Source of the DNA: Rhizomys pruinosus
Lineage: Eukaryota > Chordata > Mammalia > Rodentia > Spalacidae
Direction of reading: 5' to 3'
DNA length: 64,000 nucleotides
Assembly: GCA_009823505.1 (NCBI GenBank)
Contig: VZQC01008059.1
Span: forward strand, 1,626,010-1,690,009
Position numbers and translations under genes: made by a program. Under the pieces are notes generated by a model that worked only from the letters and a program-made list of their open reading frames with translations, did not search any database and was not told the origin of the DNA. How positions within the stretch are numbered: position 1 is the stretch's first letter; every line of letters starts with the position of its first letter. Positions 55,790-64,000 of this stretch are shown one piece after another.

Positions 55790-57830
55790 TTATACTTTGG
55801 TGATAAATCTTGGGCAGATGTTGAGACCGCGCTAAATAAATTTTACCCAATAAACACCTTGCTCTTTAAAATGGCCTATGACTGGACTAGTCTTCTACTT
55901 ATTTGGGAAGTTAAAATTTAAGCTTATTCCTTTGTATAATTGTCCTACCAATAAACGAAAAAGTCGTTACACTGTTGATGTTTGTATTGCAGAAAAATGA
56001 TAGAGACCAACCAAATACAAACTATAAATAAAAACAACTAGCATTATATATTCCCAGTTAGTTCAAATCCGTCCAAGTAGATCTAGCTTTGTTTTTTTAG
56101 CTACACAAGGAGATCGCGTCATATAAAGACAATGTGGCAAGCAGTTGTGCCCTCAGCCCACAGAGACCAAGGCTCCCACCATCAGCTGGGGGGCGTTGGA
56201 ATTTCAATCAGTTGATCAAAATTGGTCCAGGTACTAATATCTGTTCGTAGTAGTTACCATCACCCCTATCGCAGCCCCTATAACTACACCCCCCTCGTTC
56301 CACAGGATTTCCTTATGCTAAGATGGGCACGGTGGACAAGCAAGCACAACAGGTCGTGACTTTTGTCTGGAGATGGTTTTGGACTCTGATCAAGTGTTCC
56401 TGGCTGTTTGCCTTTCATGGGCTGACCGATTGCCCAGGGATAGGCTGGTTCAATCCTTCTGCCCATAGAATGATGCAAGAAATAGCAACTAAGGATTTTA
56501 ACATTGTATTACTATGGTAGTTTACGTATAGACACACAGAATGTTGGATGGTTTGTTAAACCCTGGATTATACTTTTTTTTTTTCCATGCAGAAAGGAAG
56601 TGCACCGGCCGTACTGGGCGTACATATACTCTTAACAATAATCACTAGAGCGCTATACACTCTGTGCTAACAATACCAGGAGTGATTCCTCCAAAGAGAG
56701 CTCAATAACTATAAGTTTGGATATATCACAGCATATCGACTGCCAGCTAGCTCAACAGTATTTCCAGACACAATGCAGGGTAGCTGATTGTTGGTGGAGA
56801 GTTTTGCTTGACTCAAGGGACCCAACATTTGCTTTATTGGTTCAGTGTCCTTTGGTAACACTCCTTGAATTCCAAGGACACCAACTGTATACTTGGATAG
56901 TTGACTCGATAGAAGCACTCCCAGGTACCTCGGGTCATTGACAGCAGGGCGGAAGCCTTACCACCTATTTCCTTGCATTATCCCAGTTTACAGGCATAAG
57001 GCTAAACCTTTTTTGGGGGGGGGCTTGGGTCCCCTGGCTAGACATCTTCTTGGAGAATAATCCATTGCTGTATCATGCTCTCTTGTATTAATTAATGAAC
57101 TACTTAAGAGACTCTTAGCATCATATTGTTTCTGAATAGACAAAATCCTATTTTATTAGTTCCTAGGTATATTAGTCAATTAAAGAAAGAGTTTTCAGTT
57201 TTTAGGAGCATTACTTCTATAACAGTCAGCTCTAATTCTACAGTTTAAAGGATGACTTCATTTACCACCCTTTTTTCTTTGTTCGTAAAAAGAGTTAAGG
57301 AGTTCTCCATATTGTAACTGTGCGCAGCCTAGGAAGCGTTAAGTCATTAGGACTCACTGTAAACATGATGTTACATTATGGTCCTCAAGAGATGTTTTGA
57401 TGCCTTGTAGCAGTCCGAGGCTTTTCTCCTTTAGTGTTAAGATGGGTGAACTTCTCTGCTGGTATTTTTGGTAAACCTACACGACGGAAGGCTGATCCTT
57501 CTTTCTCAGCCTTTGAGTTGGTGACAGTTTTGACCTGTGGGACAACACAAATCTTTTCCATGGTTGAGTCTTAAGTTAAACAAGTTTTTGACAAAAAGTT
57601 TTTATATGTAACTGTATCTCTCCCCCTTTTTAAATTTTATTTTATTTTTGACTCATGAGTCTCAAAAGGGCAGTTGTAGTACATATACCTATAGGCAGGG
57701 ATCAGGGTAAATTTTCATCAAGATTTGTCCATTTTGGGGGGGGTGATGCATATTGGTTAATTGGGAAGCAAATTAATCCTTAAGTTAAATTTCCTACAGG
57801 TAAAGAGGATGTTGCAAGATGATACTGTAC
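55790..57830 (-). mobile_element. Family X repeat, copy 3 (indel-rich)
   Basis: 56130-57780 follows copy 1 block by block ('caaggctcccaccatcagct', 'ttcatgggctgacc', 'ggagaataatccattgctgt', 'tgacctgtggg'), with many single-base indels. 55790-56000 is a further partial repeat of the far end of the element ('ttacccaataaacac', 'tatttgggaagtt'). The indel density is higher than in copy 1 and may be partly sequencing error. Confidence 0.6.
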
Positions 57831-57889
57831 GGCAACCAAAAATTATAGGAACATTTGTATACTGTAATCCCAAATTGTTGTTATATAAT

Positions 57890-59000
57890 TTTTGAGGTAA
57901 TTACCATGTAATTTTTAAATTATAATATATATTATAGCAGATTTAAGACCCATGTCCCTCTCCCCGCTCCCCCTCCCATTCACCATTCAGTCAGTTTTTA
58001 GGATGAGTCTTTTGTTGTTGTTCTTTTTAATATGCATCCCTCTCTCACAAGAAATATTAATATCTGGGTTATTGATCCATGTCAATAGTTGCACCCACAC
58101 GTATGAGGGATACCATTCCGTCTTTTGTTTTTCTGTGATATGTGTAACTAATATATATATCCTGCCAGGCTCCATCATTTCTACCTGCAAAGTTTCATGA
58201 TATCATTCTTCTTTATTGCAGCATAAGAACTCCATCTGTGTACATGTACCGACATTGTTTCTATCCATGCATCACTGGAGGGGCAATTGGGTTGGTTGTC
58301 CAATTTTTGCTATTGTGACAAGAGCTGCAATAAATATTAGATCTGTGCATGTATTTCTTTGCATGTAAAGATGAGTATTGTGGGTATATACTTAGGGAGG
58401 TGGACTGGGTCAAATGGCAAGCTCATTTTGAGTTTCCAAGGGTTCTCACACTGCTTTATCCATTAGTGGCTGTAACAAGTTACATTCCCACCAGCAATGG
58501 ATGAGCTGTGTTCCCCTTCTTCCCCACAACCCCTCAGCCACGTGGTATCAGGTTGTTTTTCTGATCCTGGAACAGTCTTATCAGTAGGTGAGGTGATATC
58601 TTAGAGGGTTCTTAATTTGCATTTCCCTAATTATTAGTTTTAGTACGTTGACACAGTTTTTTTTATAGGATTTCTTCACTCTCTATTCCTCTTCTGTGAA
58701 GTCTATATTCAGCTCTTTGCTCCATCTTTTTGAGGACATTTGTTTTCTTTTTTCTTTTCTTGGTTTTTTGCAGTTCGGGAAATCAATGTTTTGTCAGATG
58801 TATCTGCAGTGAAGGTTCCCTCCCACTCTGTGGGATTTCTCTTTACTTCCTTTATTGTTTCTTTTGATGTACAGAAGCTTTTGAGTTTAATGAGGTCCCA
58901 TTTGTCAATTGTCGATCTTATTTCTTGTGCAGCTGCTGTCTGATTTAGGAAGTCTTTTCCTACACCTATGTCCTGTAGTCTGCTGCCAAGTTTGTTCTAA
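57890..59000 (-). mobile_element. LINE-1 3' end and ORF2 C-terminus, antisense, indel-rich
   Basis: Antisense 3' UTR at about 57940-58120, then antisense ORF2 to about 59000. 57950-58740 has frequent single-base gains and losses compared with 42110-44455, but from about 58750 it matches 62870-63120 cleanly. This change within one element suggests a boundary in sequence quality. Confidence 0.85.
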
Positions 59001-59065
59001 AGCAACGGATCAGCTGAATTTTTTCTGGTCAGCCTGGCTGAAAGATTTTTCTGAAATACCTAGTG

Positions 59066-59160
59066 TGGGGCTGAGATACTGCTCAATGATCAAGCACTTT
59101 CCAAGCATGTATGAGTCCATGGGCTCAATCCCCAGCAAACTCAAATCATGCATAGATCTA
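59066..59160 (+). mobile_element. ID/B4-like SINE remnant
   Basis: GGGGCTGAGATACTGCTCAA followed by 'gggctcaatccccagcaaac': a tRNA-derived SINE head and B-box region. Confidence 0.6.
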
Positions 59161-59924
59161 ACATGCAGGTGGAAATCATGTCCATCAGCCTAAACACGCT
59201 AATAATCATGAAACGTGTGTCTATCTTCTTAATAGGAGAGGAAAATCCTAGACTAGAAGATTCTCTGTTTAAGTAGGTAACGAATTCATTTTATACATTA
59301 TGTGTTAAAGGGCTAGATTCCAAAAAATGTATATCTATATTCCCATTAACTCTGGAAGAATAACAATGACTCTATTAAGGTCATTACTGTGTCATTACTG
59401 TTACTTTTTTGTAGTCTAACTTAACTGTCTGCTCACCTAGAAAATCTGCCATTATGATGATTAAAAACAGAGACTTGGAAATAAGTTAGATATACACTTG
59501 AATCTTTAGTTCATAGAAAATGTGTGTAATATAGTAAAGGCTACTAAGCCTATATTTTCTTCAGTTGTTCAATTTCTTAACACAAGATAAGTTAGATGTC
59601 TGAATGTGTATGTATATGTGTGTATAAATATTCTATCTCTTCTTCCCTCCCTCCCTCCCTCCTTCCTTCCCTTCCCCTTATTCTCTATCAATCATCTATG
59701 AAACAAACTGGTTAACAAGTATTAAATTAATAATTTCAGAGGATCTATTTTAAGAAACAAATTTAAAAATGTGATTTTGACAAAGTAATACTTTATTTTC
59801 CTTTTGTGATTCATATACACAATTAGGAAGTAGACCAGGAGATTTTTAAAGACATTTTGGTTTCCACAACGTCCAACTCTAAAGGTAATTTATTTTTATT
59901 GTATGTATATATATGTGAGGCAGC
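59161..59924. other. Unassigned; (CCTT)n-type run at 59646-59678
   Basis: No gene recognised. A short CCCT/CCTT tetranucleotide run is the only clear feature. Confidence 0.4.
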
Positions 59925-60070
59925 CATTATTAAGGTGGCCCCCAGAAACATTCACATTCAAATCCCTGAAACCTCCAGTTGGGTTGTTTTATATGGTAAA
60001 AATAAATGTGCACAGTGCTTAAACTATTGTGAGTTGATAAGATTATACCAGGTTATCAATTAGCCCAATG
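59925..60070 (+). mobile_element. Possible ancient MaLR (MLT1-like) LTR fragment
   Basis: 'ggtggcccccagaaacattc', a 'ttttatatggtaaaaat' part and 'ggttatcaattagcccaatg' follow the order of a widespread ancient mammalian repeat that I associate with MLT1 LTRs. Match from memory, decayed. Confidence 0.35.
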
Positions 60071-61379
60071 GAAATATATTAGACATTATATAGCAGTAAC
60101 TATTAAAAGTATGAATAAATATTGAAGTTCATGTAATTATATGATTGATGCATCAACAAATATAACTATTTTAAGATCCAGGCAGGGTAAATAACATGTG
60201 GATAGATCAGGAGAAGATGACAGACAGCAACAACAGTAAGAATGAGTCCTACAAAAGAAGAGATTCCTTCAGTACAAGATAAAAGGTCTTCTGCATGGAA
60301 GAAATTAAATACAATGGCTGAAACAGGCAGCCAGCTGAGAGAGAGAATGGAATCCACTGGAGAAACCAGCTTTGAGGAGACATGTGAGAAATTACAAGGT
60401 AAAGTATAAGCCTACATCCTGCCTGTACCTGAGCCCCATGTCAACACCTCGTTTTCCTATACTGCCATAGAAGCCATCATGCCATCTTAATGTGAGTTAT
60501 CTCTCATCAGTATTTGGTGAATATTCACATTCTTCTAAGTACATTATCTCATTACAGGCTCAATAATTTGAGGTTGGTACAATAGACCGAGTGAATTTTT
60601 TTTTTACTGTAAGATAAATGAAATTCAGGGAAATTAGTTTAGAGCAATGTCTCCTAAAACAAAATATGGATGATACAGTAATGCAAAATCACCCCTTCCC
60701 AGAGCTCTAAATTTTATACCAGTGCTGTATCTTCTTTTCAGAACTGGCTTGGTTGGTTACTGTTGCAGAAAGTTTCCTTCCCAGGAAAGCAGCAAGCACC
60801 TGTGCTCAAAAGCTGTACAACTCCTTGGCTCAGTTCCCTGCCTCCTCCCCTGCTTCAGTCCCAGAGTGAAACCAAGGAACTGATTCTTCAAACTACTTTT
60901 TATGGGAGACTATAGAGTTTAATGGGCTTTCCTACAGAGTGAATAAGTGAGGGGGTTACTTACAGGGTCTTAGGCCAGGACCCCCTGGAGTTCTGAACAG
61001 CATGGCACCTGTAGGAGAAAGAGAGACCTATGCACTAGCCCTCTCAGCTAATAAGCCCTTAAGCCCCTCCCCCTAGGTGAGTTGGCTGGTGGAGAGGGGT
61101 CACTGGATCCCTGGCTCCTCCCTTCCAGTGCCAGACCTTTGGAAAGAAAGTCCAATCATGCTACACCCCACCCATCTTTCCTCCAGCCCTTTCTATCTGC
61201 CCATAACTGACTTCTTCCACAAGAGTCCCTGGGCCTTAGAAGGCCTGAGAGAGGTAGTACAATCTATTTTTTCCTTGTAATGAGATCATCAAGCTCTCAG
61301 GTCTGTCCATCTTCTATTTCCAACTAATTACATTTCCTACTAATAAAATACAAATAGGAAGAAGCATGAAAATTTAGAT
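60071..61379. other. Unassigned; 60720-61310 may be LTR-like
   Basis: 60720-61310 is GC-richer than its surroundings, with C-rich stretches (for example CCCCTCCCCCTAGG near 61063). I recognise no gene. The 67-codon frame at 61077-61280 has no visible domain. A solo LTR is possible but no borders are visible. Confidence 0.3.
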
Positions 61380-61860
61380 AAATACTCATCACTATAGCCA
61401 TTCTATGGGCACAAATACAAATGCTTGGATGGTATGTTGGTAAAAGAGTAAAGCATCACATTGGCAGGGCATCAGAGCCCTCTAACAAAACAATTCCAAT
61501 ACTCTCCATTGGCAGCATCCCCTGCAACTTGGGGTCAGTTTGGCTTATGGTATCAGATATGTGTTCCTCCCCCAGGAGTGGGCCATAAATCCAATTGGAA
61601 CTTTGCTAGTTGTACAAGACTGCCACTATCGCACCAATAGGAAGACCTTGTTTGGCATGTGATAGTGCAGCAAATAGAGGTCTGCAGTAGAACTTTTGGA
61701 ACCATTTCTTCTTATCAATCTGCATAGCACTCTCCAGCACTATGAAGGCCAGTTGTCCAGTAGCAGGGAATTCTTAGCTAGATCCAAGCATGATCTTTCA
61801 GCAATTGGGTCTTACCATCTGCTTCCTGTGTACAACCAACATTAGAGGCAATAACAGGAG
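61380..61860 (-). mobile_element. Lx-like LINE-1 3' UTR, antisense
   Basis: 'gggccataaatccaattgga', 'actgccactatcgcaccaat' and 'aattcttagctagatccaag' are antisense L1 3' UTR modules, related to 37430-37600. Confidence 0.65.
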
Positions 61861-61864
61861 ACTC

Positions 61865-62060
61865 TAATTTTTATTGTTATTAAACTTTTTCCATAAATCA
61901 TATATAATTTCTCAATTGAGTTTAGAATCACTTCCCTTTCCATGCCCCCCACCCCACCTGAGTCCCTGCACTCTCCCATACATGTCTTACATCTTTTTCT
62001 GAGTCTTTCCAAAGGTTTTTTTCTAGTTCTTTTGTTGTTGTTGTTCTCTCTAACTTGTAT

Positions 62061-62129
<69 letters not shown>

Positions 62130-62690
62130 ACATGGTTATATATATGGATATATATACACATAAATATATACATACATACCCATATCACCTGAATTGGAGG
62201 ATTTTTTTTTGCTAAAAGATGTCATGTTTTCCTTAAGGAAGTGCTCCAAGGTTCCTCCTTGGCAAGCCCAAACAACCATTAATTCTGCCCTTGTGCTCCA
62301 CACTGGGGTCTTTCCCTGCCATGGTCCCCCAAATGAAGTCAATTAAGCATGTGTCCTTGATCACCCTGCACTGGCCTCCATGATACAGCCCCCCGGGGAA
62401 GTCCAACAATGGCTGTCCATACTCTAACGAGGCTGAAATCCCCTTAGCTGTTTAGTCCACAAGCTAGATACCTCAGTAGTTCCCATCTGGCATTGAAGAT
62501 TTGTAGGATTCTTGGGGAGACATGAGTCTTCAGTGCATATTGAAGGGTTGAAAAGCTGTGTCTCATGTCTTTGAAGAGTGACAAAACCAGTGGCAGCCAC
62601 AGAGTAAATGCACTTGCCAATAAGAATTGAAGACAGGCCAAACAAGAGTGCTCTCTCTCTTCTTCTTTTTGTCTTTTATAAGATAACTGT
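61865..62690 (-). mobile_element. LINE-1 3' UTR, antisense (paralogue of 40780-41570)
   Basis: Same element type and order as 40780-41570, with a (TA)n(TG)n microsatellite at 62064-62126 where the other copy has its AT-rich tandem repeat. It ends near 62690 after 'aagaattgaagacaggcc'. Confidence 0.78.
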
Positions 62691-62773
62691 TTACACATTG
62701 GCACCTACAGGCCCAGGCCATTGCAGACTTCCTCTATCATCTGGGTATCACTTATGTCTTACACAACCATAAA

Positions 62774-62813
62774 GCTCCTAAGGATGAGATATAATTATGA
62801 AATCCTTAGGAGC
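62774..62813. repeat. 12-bp perfect inverted repeat at an L1 edge
   Basis: GCTCCTAAGGAT at 62774-62785 and ATCCTTAGGAGC at 62802-62813 with a 16-bp spacer. The right arm abuts the ORF2 sequence that starts near 62814. Confidence 0.95.
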
Positions 62814-64000
62814 ATTCACTTGCGAAGTCTCTGTTCAGCTCTTTCCTCCATCTATTATTGAGTGGGTCATTTGTTTTCTTTCTTCTTTGTTTTTTGAGTA
62901 GTTTATATATTCTGGAAATCAATGCTTTGTCAGATGTTTCTGCAGTGAAGGTTTCCTCCCACTCTGTGGGATTTCTCTTCATTTCCTTGATTGTTTCTTT
63001 TGATGTACAGAAGCTTTTGAGTTTAATGAGGTCCCATTTGTCAATTGTCGACCTTAATTCTTGCACAGCTGCTGTCTGATTTAGGAAGTCTTTTCCTATG
63101 CCTATGTCTTGTAGTCTGCTGCCAACTTTTTCTTCTATTGCCTTCAGAGTTTGGGCTTTCACATTGAGGTCTTTGATCAATCTGGAGTTGACTTTTGTAC
63201 AGGGCGAGAGGTAGGGGTTTAATTTCATTCTTCTACAAGTGGTGATCCAGTTTTGCCAACACCACTTGCTGAAGATGCTGTCTTTTCTCCATTGTGGTTT
63301 CTTGGTCCCTTGTCAAATATGAGATGGCTGAAATTGTATGTGCTCAGATTTGGATCTCTGGTTTTGTTCCATTGGTCAAGAGGTCTGTTATTGTGCCAGT
63401 ACCAGGCTGTTTTTATGACTATAGCCCTGTAGGATAGTTTGAAGTCTGGTATAGAGATCCCCCCTGTGTAGCTCTTTTCACTCAGGGTTGTTTTGGCTAT
63501 TCAGATTTTTGTTTTTCCAAATGAATTTAAGAACATTTGTTTCCAAGCCTGTGAAGAAACTCTTGGGGATTTTGATTGGGATTGCGTTAAATCTATACAA
63601 GAGTTTTGATAGAATGGACATTTTTACAATGTTAATTTTCCCAATCCATGAGCATGGGAGGTTTTTCCATCTTCTGATATCTTCTTCAATTTCTTTCTTT
63701 AAAAGTTTAAAATTTTTGTTGTAGAGATCTTTGGTGTCTTTGGTTAGGTTTGTTCCTAGGTATTTTATTGTTTTGAGGCTATTGTGAGTGGGAAGGTCTC
63801 CTTGAATTCTTTCTCTAGTTGTTTGTTGTTGATGTAAAGAAAGGCCATTGAATTTTTAGGTTAATTTTGTATCCTGCCACTTTGCTGAAGCTGTCAATCG
63901 TTTCTAGGAGTTTTCGGGTGGAGTTTTTAGCATCCCTTAAGTAAACAACCATATCACCAGCAAGTAGAGATAGTTTGACATCCTCTTTTCCAATTAGTAC
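62814..64000 (-). mobile_element. LINE-1 ORF2, antisense, running off the window
   Basis: Antisense ORF2 from near its C-terminal third towards the reverse-transcriptase region. The minus-strand translation of 62820-63228 includes LIKDLNVKAQTLKAIEEKVG and NPTEWEETFTAETSDKALIS, typical of L1 ORF2p. The frame is open for about 140 codons, then shifts near 63230. It is the cleanest ORF2 copy here and a useful reference for the others. It lacks the last part of ORF2 and the 3' UTR, so it is a fragment or a rearranged insertion. Confidence 0.9.

Noticed and set aside
62695..62775. Possible retroviral integrase or pol remnant
   Set aside because: A short frame looked suggestive but no catalytic motif or extended similarity could be seen in about 80 bp.
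62806..63228. 140-codon minus-strand frame as a possible gene
   Set aside because: It is an internal part of L1 ORF2p.

Overview
The window is repeat-dense mammalian DNA from a muroid rodent. It carries B1, B2/B3 and ID-type SINEs and many LINE-1 (L1) fragments with rodent-type 3' UTRs. The B2 and L1 variants differ from the mouse consensus as I remember it, so I would not call it Mus, but I cannot name the species. There are no bacterial or CRISPR-type features. The only intact protein-coding genes I can support are two single-exon class II olfactory receptors (ORs) of the OR5B type, both on the minus strand (13393-14337 and 30854-31795). A decayed OR5B pseudogene, preceded by a stray 5' OR fragment, lies on the plus strand at 36098-36925. 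The window is therefore a piece of an OR cluster.

Layout: 1-6650 is stacked L1 fragments with SINE insertions. 6850-8300 is young B2/B1 copies. 8157-9747 holds a roughly 796-bp near-identical duplication meeting at a single N (8952), probably an assembly artefact. 9386-11050 is an unclassified repeat (called family X here) holding a perfect 37-bp inverted repeat. 11577-13298 is a twin-primed L1 with a perfect 16-bp target-site duplication (TSD), ending 94 bp downstream of the first OR stop codon. 13393-14366 is OR copy 1, with an intron acceptor just upstream of the start. 14.7-30.5 kb is L1/SINE sequence plus a block (20.17-21.06 kb) homologous to DNA upstream of OR copy 2. 30854-31827 is OR copy 2, and 33.66-34.37 kb is its matching upstream block. 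36.1-36.9 kb is the OR pseudogene. 37-45 kb is mostly antisense L1. 45676-47154 is a retrocopy of an unidentified transcript with 17-bp TSDs. 48890-49268 is a B2-B1 composite SINE inserted as one unit. 53.7-57.8 kb is two more family X copies. 57.9-64 kb is mostly antisense L1, running off the window end.

The two OR genes share coding sequence, the splice-acceptor motif, 5' flanks and a distal upstream block, so they look like a tandem duplication whose introns were later remodelled by retroelements. Nothing here looks like an undescribed multi-gene system. The most unusual items are the template-switch palindrome, the composite SINE events, the B2 subfamily with an internal 17-nt duplication, family X, and the assembly-quality anomalies (the duplication at the N and indel-rich patches near 44.0-45.1 and 55.3-58.75 kb).
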